A stretch of DNA of 64,000 nucleotides from positions 21,183-85,182 of the forward strand of contig CALEPS010000140.1 in the NCBI GenBank assembly GCA_937910305.1, read 5' to 3'. A program made the position numbers and the translations under genes. Under the pieces are notes generated by a model. That model ran no database searches, was not told the DNA's origin, and was given only the letters and a program-made list of their open reading frames with translations. Numbering within the stretch: position 1 is the stretch's first letter; every line of letters starts with the position of its first letter. Below, one piece after another: positions 41,733 through 51,369 of this stretch. Source of the DNA: an uncultured Bacteroidales bacterium (lineage in GTDB: Bacteria > Bacteroidota > Bacteroidia > Bacteroidales > Paludibacteraceae).

Positions 41733-42773
41733 ATGGACCTGCATTCCCAAATCATCCTCGACGAGTACCGCGAGGCACTGCCTGTTTTTGAACACATGCA
41801 GACAGAAGTGCAAGCTAAACTGCGCGATGCGTTGGACCGTAACGGGATTATCGTTACGACGATAGAGACGCGTATCAAAACGGAGGAAAGTCTGGCTGGA
41901 AAGTTGGCGCTCAAAGGGGCTAAATACACGTCGCTCAGCGATATTACCGACATTTTAGGCGGGCGTATAGTGACATTCTATACGGATGATGTGGACCGTA
42001 TTGCAGCTATCGCCGAACAGCTGTTTGATATTGACTGGGACAACTCGGTGGACAAACGCAAACTGCATCAGATTGACAGTTTCGGCTACAATTCGTTGCA
42101 TTATATATGCCGTCTGCCGGGATATGACTATCGGTTCGAATTGCAGTTGCGTACTACGCTGCAGCATGCTTGGGCGTCGATCAATCATGATACGGGATAT
42201 AAGTCCGGCGTAGAAATACCGCGTGAATATATCCGCCGTATCAACCGTTTGGCGGGATTGCTCGAGATGGCGGATGATGAGTTCAGCCGGATCAGGATAG
42301 AGATCAACGACTACCGCCGACGCGTGACGCAACTGGTGCAGAACGGCAAGTTGGACGACGTGCTGCTGGACGGCGATACCTTCCGCTCCTATTTGCAGGC
42401 TCGTCCCTTGGATGCCCTGAACAAGCGGATCGCCGCTATCAATCAGGCGGAGATCCAGGAAGCACCGCTTATCCGCTATCTGCGTGTGCTCAAAGCGCTC
42501 GGATGCAAGACGCTTGGAGACGTAAGCCGTTTGATACGCAAGTATGAAGAGGATGCATACCGCCTCGCCCGACACCAGCTCGGTAACACAGATCTGGATA
42601 TTATATCTTCGGCGGTCGGATTGCAAAACATCTGTATCGTTTGTATCCTCTCTACAGGTGGAGGAAAAATAGGACTGATACGACTCTTCGATACGTTGAA
42701 CGGACATAATTCTCAAAATGAAGCGCTGGCCGAACTGACTTATCAGCAGGCCTCTAAAATGCAAATAGAATAA
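41733..42773 (+). CDS. RelA/SpoT-domain (p)ppGpp synthetase
   Basis: 346 residues. The nucleotidyltransferase core shows ETRIKTEESLAGKLALKG, DILGGRIVTFYTDDVD, FGYNSLHYIC and ELQLRTTLQHAWA, i.e. the GTP and ATP sites and the catalytic Glu. There is no HD hydrolase domain or TGS/ACT region. The C-terminal 150 residues are helical and of unknown role. Start at 41733 (MDLHSQIILDEY) follows the STAS stop; a frame beginning earlier overlaps STAS and is less likely. A hydrolase is encoded two genes downstream. Synthesis of an alarmone is a family inference. Confidence 0.85.
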   Translation: MDLHSQIILDEYREALPVFEHMQTEVQAKLRDALDRNGIIVTTIETRIKTEESLAGKLALKGAKYTSLSDITDILGGRIVTFYTDDVDRIAAIAEQLFDIDWDNSVDKRKLHQIDSFGYNSLHYICRLPGYDYRFELQLRTTLQHAWASINHDTGYKSGVEIPREYIRRINRLAGLLEMADDEFSRIRIEINDYRRRVTQLVQNGKLDDVLLDGDTFRSYLQARPLDALNKRIAAINQAEIQEAPLIRYLRVLKALGCKTLGDVSRLIRKYEEDAYRLARHQLGNTDLDIISSAVGLQNICIVCILSTGGGKIGLIRLFDTLNGHNSQNEALAELTYQQASKMQIE

Positions 42774-42780
42774 AGATAAC

Positions 42781-43620
42781 ATGAAACCACTTCTTATTTC
42801 GCTCGATGAGTACGAGCGCGTTGGGGAAGGTGCTAATGGCGCCAGTTACAACCACAAGACGGACAAAAGCATCATGATGAAGATGTATTTCCGTAATTTC
42901 GATGCTGCGGCTTTGGAGCTGGAGCTGGCTAAGAAAGTATATGCAATGGGCATTCCTACGCCCGAACCGGGAGATCTGGTTACGGATGGCAAACAGATGG
43001 GAATACGTTTCAAACGCATCGAAGGGAAGAAATCCTATTCACGGGCATGCGGGGACGACCCCGAACATACGGAAGAATATGCACGAGAGTTCGCCCGGAT
43101 GTGTAAGAAACTGCATGCAACGCACGTGGATACCACGCAGTTTGAGAATGTGAAGGACCGGTTCTACAAGATGCTGGCGGACAATCCCGATTTTACGGCA
43201 GAGCAGAAAGAGAAAATCCGCCGGTTTATAGAGGCGGCTCCGGATACCGATACGGCTTTGCACGGAGACCTGCAGTTCGGTAATGGTATCTTCGTGGAGA
43301 AAGACGGAGTCCGCAAGCAGTATTTCATCGACTTGGGAGATTTTTCATATGGCTACTATATGTTCGATCTCGGTATGGTTTATCTGTGCTGCTGCCTCAA
43401 TAACGAGGAATGGACACAGGAGGTAAACCATATGTCCAATGCAACAGCCCGGCGTTTCTGGGATGCTTTTGCAAGAGAGTACTTCGGTCCGGAGGCGGAT
43501 CTGGAGCAGGTGGAAAAAGAAGTGAAGATTTATGCCGGAATTAAAACACTGATGGTAGAGAGGGACACGCATTGCCCTATGCCGCAGTTCCGTGCTATGC
43601 TGGAAGGAACCGTTTATTGA
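42781..43620 (+). CDS. Kinase-fold phosphotransferase (TIGR02172/APH-like)
   Basis: 279 residues of the aminoglycoside-phosphotransferase fold: a glycine-loop-like VGEGANGASYNHKTDKSIMM, catalytic HGDLQFGN and metal-binding IDLGDFSYG. Small-molecule or protein substrate unknown. Lies between the alarmone synthetase (7-bp gap) and the HD hydrolase (7-bp gap) in one transcript. Confidence 0.85.
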   Translation: MKPLLISLDEYERVGEGANGASYNHKTDKSIMMKMYFRNFDAAALELELAKKVYAMGIPTPEPGDLVTDGKQMGIRFKRIEGKKSYSRACGDDPEHTEEYAREFARMCKKLHATHVDTTQFENVKDRFYKMLADNPDFTAEQKEKIRRFIEAAPDTDTALHGDLQFGNGIFVEKDGVRKQYFIDLGDFSYGYYMFDLGMVYLCCCLNNEEWTQEVNHMSNATARRFWDAFAREYFGPEADLEQVEKEVKIYAGIKTLMVERDTHCPMPQFRAMLEGTVY

Positions 43621-43627
43621 TAACAGA

Positions 43628-44224
43628 ATGGCTAATAAATATATAGATACCGGTTTGCTGGACAAAGCGATCGTGTTCGCCGTACAGGCGCATCACAACA
43701 CCGAGCGGAGAGGAAAGGGCTTTCCTTATATTGTTCATCCTATGGAGGCGGTGGAGATTGTAGCTACCATGACTACCGATCAGGAACTGCTGGCGGCTGC
43801 GGCATTGCATGATACGGTGGAAGATACCGATGTGACCGTAGAGCAGTTGCGCGAGTTGTTCGGAGAGAGAGTAGCCGCTATCGTGCATGACGAGAGTGAC
43901 CAACTGAATGGCGCACTGTTCAACGCCGGTGAAACGAATGACGAGTCGGCAACATGGCATGCCCGTAAACAAGCGGCGATAGACCGTCTGGCTGCCGCTT
44001 CCCGCGATGCGAAAATGGTAGCGATGGGGGATAAATTGAGCAACATGCGCGCCATATGGCGGGATTATCAGATCAAAGGGGATGAGTTATGGCAGATCTT
44101 CCATGTGACGGACAAGGCGTCGCATGAATGGCATTACCGCGGGTTGGCTAAAGCATTGAGTGAACTGAGCGACACCTTCGCCTACCGCGAATTTGTACGA
44201 CTGATAGATGAGGTGTTTGCGTAA
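43628..44224 (+). CDS. HD-domain alarmone hydrolase, MESH1/SpoT-like
   Basis: 198 residues, a stand-alone HD phosphohydrolase: ERRGKGFPYIVHPMEAVEI (the RxxxxPYxxHP nucleotide-binding start), HDTVEDTDVT (metal site) and MGDKLSNMRAI. Family members hydrolyse ppGpp at the 3' position. The start at 43628 follows the kinase stop. Its TAATGA junction with the phosphatase gene overlaps. With the synthetase upstream it makes a split synthesis/hydrolysis pair. Confidence 0.85.
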   Translation: MANKYIDTGLLDKAIVFAVQAHHNTERRGKGFPYIVHPMEAVEIVATMTTDQELLAAAALHDTVEDTDVTVEQLRELFGERVAAIVHDESDQLNGALFNAGETNDESATWHARKQAAIDRLAAASRDAKMVAMGDKLSNMRAIWRDYQIKGDELWQIFHVTDKASHEWHYRGLAKALSELSDTFAYREFVRLIDEVFA

Positions 44225-45027
44225 TGACCATCGTTTTTGATCATATTGACAATGCCCGTGACCTGGGCGGTATTCTCGGAGCCGGAGGAAAATCCGTCTG
44301 TCCTCACCGCCTGTTGCGTACCGCGCACCTGCATGACGCATCGGACGAAGATATAGCACGGCTGAAGCAGGAATATAACCTCTGCCGGATATTTGATTTC
44401 CGTTCGATGGGCGAGTTTCAGGTGGTGCCGGACAGGGAGATAGAGGGTGTGCAGCACCACCTGTTGCCGACGATTGATATGCGTGCAGAGCAACAGACAG
44501 GTAAACCTATACCTGATGAGGCGTTTTTTGAACTGGACCGGCATATTGTCAATTACTCGTTTTATCCCGAGGTACAGAAGATGGCAGCCAATATGTATCC
44601 GTCTCTTATCAGGAGCGAGTTCTCGCAGTTGCAATATGCAGCGTTTCTGCGTCTGATCGTGGAGGCACCCGCAGACGGAGGTATTCTGTGGCATTGCGCG
44701 CAGGGAAAGGACAGGACCGGATGGGGCGCTGCCTTCCTGATGTTTGCCCTCGGCGTGGAGAGAGAAACCGTTATTGCCGATTTTGATGAAAGCAATAAGG
44801 CTTACAGACCTCTTGTAGAACGGCTGAATAAAGATGTTATTGAAAGAGGAGGAGGACAAGATGAAATGGCTGTCATCCAGGCGTTTATGGGGGTCTCAAC
44901 GGCGAATTTTATCTCTACATTGGATCTCATAGACCGTGAATTCGGAGGAATGACAAACTACCTGCATGAGATCTTATGTCTCTCTCGGGAGGATATGCAA
45001 ATCCTGCGAAAGAGATATCTCGAATGA
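44224..45027 (+). CDS. Tyrosine-protein phosphatase, LipA/Y_phosphatase3 type
   Basis: 267 residues. N-terminal NARDLGGILGAGGKSVCPHRLLRTAHL and FDFRSMGEF, then the CX5R loop HCAQGKDRTG (Cys158, Arg164). These enzymes remove phosphate from Tyr or inositol-type substrates. It ends the signalling operon; the next gene has its own promoter. Confidence 0.9.
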   Translation: MTIVFDHIDNARDLGGILGAGGKSVCPHRLLRTAHLHDASDEDIARLKQEYNLCRIFDFRSMGEFQVVPDREIEGVQHHLLPTIDMRAEQQTGKPIPDEAFFELDRHIVNYSFYPEVQKMAANMYPSLIRSEFSQLQYAAFLRLIVEAPADGGILWHCAQGKDRTGWGAAFLMFALGVERETVIADFDESNKAYRPLVERLNKDVIERGGGQDEMAVIQAFMGVSTANFISTLDLIDREFGGMTNYLHEILCLSREDMQILRKRYLE

Positions 45028-45055
45028 TGAATAATTGACGCAAAATGTGTAAGTT

Positions 45056-45087
45056 ATTGCGTATGTGAAATATTTATTGTAATTTTG
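45056..45087 (+). promoter_or_regulatory. Promoter for the YhcH/YjgK-family gene
   Basis: ATTG (45056-45059), 20 nt, TAATTTTG (45080-45087), 25 bp before the start. Confidence 0.78.
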
Positions 45088-45112
45088 TAGCCAAAATTAA
45101 ACAAAAAGAATT

Positions 45113-45568
45113 ATGATACTTGACAAATTAGAGAACGCTGATTGGTATTTCGACAGCGTACCCGGACTGAAACAATTTATGCAATTCTACAATGACAATG
45201 ATCTTGAGGAGTTGCCGGCATGTAAGATCTATCTGGACGGAAAGGATCTGTTTGTAAACATTCTTGACTTCAAGGGTAAGGAGGAATCCAAATGCCGTAT
45301 GGAGGCGCACAAGGACTATCTGGATATTCAGATACCGCTGGGTGATGACGAAGAGATGGGATGGAAAGCGCAGGTGGACTGCCAGGAAGTGACCCAGGAA
45401 TACGACGAAGGCAAGGATGTAGAGTTCTATGGCGACAAAGCTACGGCTAAGTTTACAGTTCCCGCAGGTCATTTTGCCGTCTTCTTCCCCTCTGATGCCC
45501 ACCAACCGGGAATCGCTCCGGGAAAAGAATACCGTAAGATCATCGTTAAAGCGAGAGTAAATCAATAA
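45113..45568 (+). CDS. YhcH/YjgK/YiaL family protein
   Basis: 151 residues of the cupin-like DUF386 family linked to sialic-acid and sugar-acid catabolism; some are anomerase-like. Seen: EAHKDYLDIQIPLGDDEEMG and the metal-site-like HFAVFFPSDAHQPGI with a late Lys (KIIVKARV). Alone with its promoter, then glgB 45 bp on. Substrate unknown. Confidence 0.9.
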   Translation: MILDKLENADWYFDSVPGLKQFMQFYNDNDLEELPACKIYLDGKDLFVNILDFKGKEESKCRMEAHKDYLDIQIPLGDDEEMGWKAQVDCQEVTQEYDEGKDVEFYGDKATAKFTVPAGHFAVFFPSDAHQPGIAPGKEYRKIIVKARVNQ

Positions 45569-45613
45569 CCTCCCGACCATCCTTAATAACAAACCATTAA
45601 AAAACACACACTT

Positions 45614-47719
45614 ATGGCAACAAAGAAAGAAATAAAACATCTGCCGATAGTAGAGCGTGACCCGTATCTGCAACCCTATGAAGGAGCGTTGCAGGCGCGC
45701 GCTGACTATGCCAGACGCAAGGAAGCAGAAATAACCGGCGGTGCCAAACTCGCCGACTGGGCAACAGGATACCTCTATTTCGGTCTCCACCACAAGAAGC
45801 CCTATATTGACGAGAAAGGCAAGAAAGTAGCCGGCGAATGGGTCCTCCGCGAATGGGCTCCCAATGCGACTGCAATCTATATCAAGGGCGATATGAACGG
45901 ATGGCAGAAAGATGAAGCCTACCGCTTGCAGCCGGTCGGAAACGGTGTATGGGAAGCCAGAATGCCGGAAGAAGCACTCAAACATGAGCAACTCTATAAG
46001 CTGTTGGTGGAGTGGCAGGGAGGATACGGCGAACGCATCCCTTCCTATGTGCGGCGTGTCGTACAGGATGCGAACACCAAGATCTTTTCTGCCCAAGTAT
46101 GGGATGAACCGGAGTACGAGTGGAAACACCGTAATTCCGCGAAGACCAAGAAAGTCGGCAAAGACGGTCTTTATATCTACGAATGTCACGTAGGCATGTC
46201 GTCGGAACAGGAGAAGGTGAATAGTTACGAGGAGTTCCGCCGCGATGTATTGCCGCGTATAGTCAAACTGGGCTATAACTGCGTGCAGATCATGGCTATT
46301 CAGGAGCACCCGTACTATGGCAGTTTCGGATACCATGTGTCTAACTTCTTTGCCGCTTCCAGTCGTTTCGGTACACCGAATGAGCTGAAAGCCCTTATTG
46401 ATGACATCCACGGCCATGGAATGAAAGTGATCATGGATCTGGTACACAGCCATGCGGTGAAAAACGAACTGGAAGGACTGGGTAATTTCGATGGTACTCC
46501 GTATCAGTATTTCCACGACGGCGCGCGTCGGGAGCACCCGGCTTGGGACAGCCTTTGCTTCAATTACGGCAAGAACGAAGTGCTGCATTTTCTGTTGAGC
46601 AACTGCAAGTTCTGGTTGGATGAATATGATTTTGACGGATTCCGTTTTGACGGTGTGACCAGTATGATCTATCGCAGCCACGGGTTGGGAGAGGATTTCA
46701 ACGGATATCCGAGTTATTTCAGCGGCAACGAGGACGGCGACGCAATCATGTATCTGACTCTGGCGAATAAGGTGATTCATGAGGTGAAACCTGATGCGGT
46801 CACGATAGCGGAAGAGGTATCGGGAATGCCGGGGCTGGCGGCTAAGATAGAGGATGGCGGCGTCGGATTCGACTACCGGCTGGCAATGGGTATTCCTGAT
46901 TTCTGGATCAAGTATATCAAGGAGGTGAAAGACGAGGACTGGAAAGCCGGTCATATCCTGTTTGAGATGACTAACAGACGCGAGGACGAGAAGACCATCA
47001 GTTATGCTGAGAGTCATGATCAGGCGCTGGTAGGAGACAAGACTATTATCTTCCGTCTGGTGGACGCGGATATGTACTGGCATTTCGAGCATGGTCATTC
47101 TACCTATATGGCAGACCGGGGTATTGCGTTGCATAAGATGATCCGGCTGGTGACTGCCTCTACGATCAATGGCGGATATCTGAACTTCATGGGGAATGAA
47201 TTCGGCCATCCTGAGTGGATCGATTTCCCGCGCGAGGGGAACGGATGGAGTTATAAATACGCCCGCAGACAGTGGAGTCTGGTGGACAACCCCAATTATT
47301 TCTTTGCCGACTTGAACCGTTTTGACGAAGCCATGATCCATCTGCTGAAGAGCCACTTGCTGACGCAGAACCCGACGGCAGAGGAGAAACGGTACAACGT
47401 AGGCAAACATCTGCCGTGGGTGATGAAATGGTGGGATAATGAAGGCGACCAGGTGGTGGCTTATTCACGTGGAGACCTGCTTTTCATCTTCAACTGGAAC
47501 GGTCAGAAATCATTTGCAGACTATGGTATGCTGGTGCCGGAAGGCAAATACAAAGTGGTGCTTAATACCGATGCCAAGGAGTTTGCAGGCTTCGGCTTGA
47601 GCGATGACTCGGTAGAGCATTTCACGGAGCACGACGAACTCTACGCCAAAGACGGCAAGGGGTGGCTGAAGATGTATCTGCCGGCACGAAGCGCAGTAGT
47701 GTTACAAAAAATTGACTAA
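45614..47719 (+). CDS. glgB: 1,4-alpha-glucan branching enzyme
   Basis: 701 residues, GH13 (GlgB-like, the Bacteroidota/eukaryote-like subgroup). Carbohydrate-binding N-terminal module (about 60-150), then the barrel with VIMDLVHSHAVKN, DGFRFDGVTSM (nucleophile Asp), TIAEEVSG (acid Glu) and YAESHDQALVGDK. Introduces alpha-1,6 branches into glycogen. Complete; the long frame on the opposite strand is an artefact. Confidence 0.97.
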   Translation: MATKKEIKHLPIVERDPYLQPYEGALQARADYARRKEAEITGGAKLADWATGYLYFGLHHKKPYIDEKGKKVAGEWVLREWAPNATAIYIKGDMNGWQKDEAYRLQPVGNGVWEARMPEEALKHEQLYKLLVEWQGGYGERIPSYVRRVVQDANTKIFSAQVWDEPEYEWKHRNSAKTKKVGKDGLYIYECHVGMSSEQEKVNSYEEFRRDVLPRIVKLGYNCVQIMAIQEHPYYGSFGYHVSNFFAASSRFGTPNELKALIDDIHGHGMKVIMDLVHSHAVKNELEGLGNFDGTPYQYFHDGARREHPAWDSLCFNYGKNEVLHFLLSNCKFWLDEYDFDGFRFDGVTSMIYRSHGLGEDFNGYPSYFSGNEDGDAIMYLTLANKVIHEVKPDAVTIAEEVSGMPGLAAKIEDGGVGFDYRLAMGIPDFWIKYIKEVKDEDWKAGHILFEMTNRREDEKTISYAESHDQALVGDKTIIFRLVDADMYWHFEHGHSTYMADRGIALHKMIRLVTASTINGGYLNFMGNEFGHPEWIDFPREGNGWSYKYARRQWSLVDNPNYFFADLNRFDEAMIHLLKSHLLTQNPTAEEKRYNVGKHLPWVMKWWDNEGDQVVAYSRGDLLFIFNWNGQKSFADYGMLVPEGKYKVVLNTDAKEFAGFGLSDDSVEHFTEHDELYAKDGKGWLKMYLPARSAVVLQKID

Positions 47720-47731
47720 AACAATACAACA

Positions 47732-48283
47732 ATGAAAAAGAAAATCTATCATTCCTTGGTACTTGGTACTTTGTCCCTTTGTACCTTATTAATCGGCTGT
47801 ACCAAGAAACCGGCTGAGCAAGCCGCAGAGTCTCAAGAGCAGGAACAGGCTCAGGAGCAAGTCGCAGAAACAGCGAGTGAAAACGCCTACACTGATATCA
47901 CCGCTCTCACGCCGGAAGGCGAGGAGTTGTCCCTGAGCGAGGTGGTAGGCAAGACCGACTATGTATTGCTTGATTTCTGGGCAAGCTGGTGCGGACCGTG
48001 TCGCCGTTTTATTCCGGTGCTCAAAGAAATCTATGCTTCGCAGCCGGAAGGACATCTGCAGATACTCAGTTGCTCTGTCGATCAAGACGCTATGGCTTGG
48101 CGCGTTGCGCTCCAGGAAGAGCAGATGCCTTGGCTTCAGATGCGGGAGGATGAGGAGCACCCGTGTTCCGATAAATACGGAGTGGAGTATATCCCCTTCA
48201 CCGTACTGATCGACCGCGAGGGCGAGATTGTTGCTGTCAACCCGGAGGAACCGGAGTTGGCGGAAATCCTTCTCGGTGAATAA
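47732..48283 (+). CDS. Thioredoxin-like lipoprotein (TlpA/ResA type)
   Basis: 183 residues. Lipoprotein signal: [20 protein letters not shown] then IGC (Cys23), a Gln/Glu-rich linker, and a thioredoxin fold with WCGPC (Cys87, Cys90) and the cis-Pro-like [12 protein letters not shown]. Periplasmic disulfide reductase. The hydrophobic core of the signal peptide is encoded by a B-family repeat in reverse orientation (47754-47787), nearly identical to non-coding-strand sequence in aroC. 12 bp after glgB. Confidence 0.92.
   Translation: MKKKIYHSLVLGTLSLCTLLIGCTKKPAEQAAESQEQEQAQEQVAETASENAYTDITALTPEGEELSLSEVVGKTDYVLLDFWASWCGPCRRFIPVLKEIYASQPEGHLQILSCSVDQDAMAWRVALQEEQMPWLQMREDEEHPCSDKYGVEYIPFTVLIDREGEIVAVNPEEPELAEILLGE
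47754..47787 (+). repeat. B-family repeat encoding a lipoprotein signal peptide core
   Basis: CCTTGGTACTTGGTACTTTG and the next 14 bp match 9026-9060 with one difference; translated [12 protein letters not shown]. Confidence 0.9.
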
Positions 48284-48321
48284 ATGTGAAAATAAGAAAA
48301 TGTGAAAAACGAATAAATCCT

Positions 48322-49131
48322 ATGCGTGTAATTATCGAACCTTCGTATGACCTGCTGAGTCAGTGGGCTGCGAACTATGTAGCAAAACGAATCAATGATT
48401 TCGGACCTAAAGAGGGGGCTCCGTTTGTGTTGGGTCTGCCGACAGGCAGTTCGCCGCTTGGTATGTATAAGGCGCTTATCAAGCTGAACCAAGAGGGAAA
48501 AGTATCCTTCCGCAATGTAGTCACCTTCAATATGGACGAGTATGTCAACCTGCCGGAAGAGCACCCGGAGAGTTATCATAGTTTCATGTGGAATAATTTC
48601 TTCAGCCATATTGACATCCGCAAGGAGAATGTGAACATCCTGAATGGCAATGCAGCCGATCTGGCAGCGGAATGCGCACGGTATGAAGAGAAAATCAGAA
48701 ACTACGGAGGTATTCATCTGTTCCTCGGCGGTATCGGTCCGGACGGACATATAGCCTTCAACGAGCCGGGTTCTTCTCTCTCCAGCCGCACCCGCAAGAA
48801 AGAGCTGACCACCGATACGATCATTGCTAACAGCCGTTTCTTCGACAATGATGTCAATAAGGTGCCTAAGACAGCCCTCACCGTAGGTGTAGGGACTGTC
48901 ATGGATGCACAGGAAGTGCTCATTATGGTCAATGGTCATAACAAAGCCCGCGCGCTGCAGCACGCTATCGAGGAACCGATCAGCCACATGTGGACTGTTT
49001 CCGCGCTCCAGATGCACCAGCACGGTATCATCGTCTGCGACGAAGCCGCTTGCGACGAACTCAAAGTAGGTACCTTCAAGTATTTCAAGGACATCGAGAA
49101 AAACAACCTCGATCCTAAAACGCTTCTCTGA
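48322..49131 (+). CDS. nagB: Glucosamine-6-phosphate deaminase
   Basis: 269 residues. Isomerises and deaminates glucosamine-6-P to fructose-6-P and ammonia. Seen: [34 protein letters not shown] (catalytic Asp/Glu), [19 protein letters not shown]. The start at 48322 (MRVIIEPSY) is the family's; a longer frame from 48286 begins inside a GAAAATAAGAAAATGTGAAA repeat and is not favoured. Confidence 0.96.
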   Translation: MRVIIEPSYDLLSQWAANYVAKRINDFGPKEGAPFVLGLPTGSSPLGMYKALIKLNQEGKVSFRNVVTFNMDEYVNLPEEHPESYHSFMWNNFFSHIDIRKENVNILNGNAADLAAECARYEEKIRNYGGIHLFLGGIGPDGHIAFNEPGSSLSSRTRKKELTTDTIIANSRFFDNDVNKVPKTALTVGVGTVMDAQEVLIMVNGHNKARALQHAIEEPISHMWTVSALQMHQHGIIVCDEAACDELKVGTFKYFKDIEKNNLDPKTLL

Positions 49132-49157
49132 ACGGAGCAGTCTTTTGACTTTCGATT

Positions 49158-50648
49158 ATGTTAGAAATTTATAATTCATTAACACGACTAAAGGAAACAT
49201 TCAAACCGCTGCACGAGGGGCACGTAGGCATGTATGTCTGTGGGCCCACTGTGTACGGTGACGCCCATCTGGGACACGCCCGTCCGGCGATTACGTTCGA
49301 TGTGCTCTACCGCTATCTGATGCACCTGGGGTACAAAGTGCGCTACGTGCGCAATATCACCGATGTGGGACACTTGGAGCACGACGCGGACGAGGGCGAG
49401 GACAAGATTGCTAAGAAAGCCCGTCTGGAGCAGTTGGAGCCGATGGAGGTAGTGCAGTACTACACCAACCGCTACCACCGAGATATGGCGGCGCTGAACG
49501 TCCTGCCGCCGTCTATCGAGCCGCACGCTTCGGGACATATCATCGAGCAGATCGCCTTCGTGCAGAAGATTCTGGACAAGGGCTATGCCTATGTCTCCAA
49601 CGGCTCCGTCTATATGGACGTGGAGAAGTACGCGAAAGACTACCCTTACGGCAAACTCTCCGGACGTAACCTCAACGATATTGTCACCGAGACCCGCGAA
49701 CTGGATGGACAGTCCGAGAAAAAGCATAGTTATGACTTTGCCCTTTGGAAGAAGGCAAGTCCCGAGCATATCATGCACTGGCCCAGCCCGTGGAGCGAAG
49801 GTTTTCCGGGATGGCATATGGAGTGCTCTACGATGGGTACCAAGTACCTCGGAGAGAAGTTTGATATCCACGGTGGCGGTCTGGATCTGATCTTCCCGCA
49901 CCATGAGGCGGAGATAGCGCAGAGCTGCGCGGCGCTGGGGCATGAGTCGGTGCATTACTGGATGCACAATAACATGATCACTATCGCCGGCAAGAAAATG
50001 GGCAAGAGTTATAACAACTTCATTACCCTTGAGCAGTTCTTCAGCGGTAAGCATGAGTTGTTGAGCAAACCGTTCGGTCCGATGGTCATCCGTTTCTTCA
50101 TCCTTCAGGCTCACTACCGCTCTACGGTGGACTTCTCGTCCGAAGCATTGGAGGCTGCCGAGAAGGGTCTGCAGCGTCTGCAAGAGGCATATAGCCGCCT
50201 GCTGAAGATCCAGCCTTCAAAGGAAACATCTCCCTCCCTTGAGGGGAGGGACGGGGTGGGGTTATCATCCCGTTGCGCCGAAGCAATGGACGACGATCTG
50301 AACACGCCTTTCGTCATTGCAGCCCTGTTTGACTCGGTGAAAGCGATCAACACCGTCCATGACGGCAAAGGGACAATCAGCGAGGCTGATCTGAACGAAC
50401 TGCGCGAGGTATGGCAGACCTACGCCATTGACATTTTAGGTTTGCGGCTTGGCGAGAATGGCGATCAGCCATCAGCCGTCAGCCGTCAGCTATCTGCTTT
50501 CCACGGAGCTGTAGATCTGCTCCTTGGCATCCGTCTGCAAGCAAAACAAAACAAGGACTGGGCAACATCCGATAAGATTCGTAACGAACTGACGGCGCTC
50601 GGCTTCCAAATTAAAGACACCAAGGATGGCTTTGAGTGGTCTATATAG
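49158..50648 (+). CDS. cysS: Cysteinyl-tRNA synthetase
   Basis: 496 residues, class I. HIGH-type [10 protein letters not shown], zinc-site CGPTVYG and WHMECSTM, and KMSKS-type KKMGKS. Two repeats are in frame in the helical C-terminal part: D-family (50229-50266, [14 protein letters not shown]) and E-family (50462-50498, [11 protein letters not shown]). The stop is at the first bases of an AATAAAG repeat. Confidence 0.97.
   Translation: MLEIYNSLTRLKETFKPLHEGHVGMYVCGPTVYGDAHLGHARPAITFDVLYRYLMHLGYKVRYVRNITDVGHLEHDADEGEDKIAKKARLEQLEPMEVVQYYTNRYHRDMAALNVLPPSIEPHASGHIIEQIAFVQKILDKGYAYVSNGSVYMDVEKYAKDYPYGKLSGRNLNDIVTETRELDGQSEKKHSYDFALWKKASPEHIMHWPSPWSEGFPGWHMECSTMGTKYLGEKFDIHGGGLDLIFPHHEAEIAQSCAALGHESVHYWMHNNMITIAGKKMGKSYNNFITLEQFFSGKHELLSKPFGPMVIRFFILQAHYRSTVDFSSEALEAAEKGLQRLQEAYSRLLKIQPSKETSPSLEGRDGVGLSSRCAEAMDDDLNTPFVIAALFDSVKAINTVHDGKGTISEADLNELREVWQTYAIDILGLRLGENGDQPSAVSRQLSAFHGAVDLLLGIRLQAKQNKDWATSDKIRNELTALGFQIKDTKDGFEWSI
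50229..50266 (+). repeat. D-family repeat in cysS
   Basis: CTCCCTCCCTTGAGGGGAGG then GACGGGGTGGGG. Confidence 0.9.
50462..50498 (+). repeat. E-family heptad repeat (CAGCCGT) in cysS
   Basis: CAGCCATCAGCCGTCAGCCG and CAGCTAT units, in frame. Confidence 0.85.
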
Positions 50649-50738
50649 AATAAAGAATAAAGACCACCGTGTTCAAAGAGTAAAGACTTGTTTGCGCCTG
50701 CTGATGCATTTAAGTCTTTATTCTTTACTCTTTATTCC
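50648..50738 (+). repeat. Inverted AATAAAG repeats flanking a start codon
   Basis: GAATAAAGAATAAAGAC (50648-50664) pairs with GTCTTTATTCTTTACTC (50714-50730), 16 of 17 positions; further TTTATTC units follow. The ATG at 50704 falls in the loop. Confidence 0.82.
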
Positions 50739-51360
50739 TTTAGTCTCTTGCTCTCACCAGACGCAAGAGACGGTCGTAACCGAGGACAGTCTGGTATGGT
50801 ATCCCGGCAGGACATTCAGCTACAAGGCGAAGTTCAACGACCTGCAGGCGAAGCAGCACGAAGTAGCTTCGCGTATCGGCTTGTCCCGTCCGCCCGAGAA
50901 CCGGAAGGACGCGGCGAAGATGCGCCATCAGCTGGTGGAGATTAAGACCAACGAGAATTATATCGTAGATAGTTTGACCCACTCGGTGCCTTTTTTGATT
51001 CCTTCCGCCAAACGCGAACTGGATGCTATCGGAGCCGAATGGGCGGACATCCTGTCACGCAACAACTTGCCGCATTATCGGTTCTACGTGACTTCCGTGC
51101 TCCGTACGCAGGAGGACATCAAATACCTGCAACAGAGCGGAAACATCAACTCCGTCACCCGGTCCTGCCATTGCTACGGCACAACCTTCGACCTCGCGTA
51201 CATGCGATATGATAAGGTAACGCAGACGCGTGCGTACATGCATGAGGATAACTTGAAACTGGTTCTGGGACAAGTGCTGCTGAACCATCAGCGGGCGGGA
51301 AAGATCTACGTCAAGTACGAATGGAAACAGTCTTGTTTCCACATCACGGTGAGGGGGTAG
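50704..51360 (+). CDS. DUF5715 / M15-like peptidase, lipoprotein
   Basis: About 218 residues. Lipoprotein signal MHLSLYSLLFIPLVSC, though a TTG at 50689 would add Leu-Arg-Leu-Leu before it and supply a positive charge. The catalytic-type elements resemble the M15/LAS zinc peptidases: SCHCYGTTFDLAY (HxxGxxFD) and a late CFHITV with KYEWK. These cut peptidoglycan stem peptides; this subgroup is uncharacterised. Its signal peptide core is encoded by a heptad repeat. Confidence 0.78.
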   Translation: MHLSLYSLLFIPLVSCSHQTQETVVTEDSLVWYPGRTFSYKAKFNDLQAKQHEVASRIGLSRPPENRKDAAKMRHQLVEIKTNENYIVDSLTHSVPFLIPSAKRELDAIGAEWADILSRNNLPHYRFYVTSVLRTQEDIKYLQQSGNINSVTRSCHCYGTTFDLAYMRYDKVTQTRAYMHEDNLKLVLGQVLLNHQRAGKIYVKYEWKQSCFHITVRG

Positions 51361-51369
51361 GGAAAGCCG

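Noticed and set aside
45128..47410. 760-residue open frame opposite glgB and its upstream gene
   Set aside because: It spans two recognised genes antisense, with no motif; a shadow of codon use.
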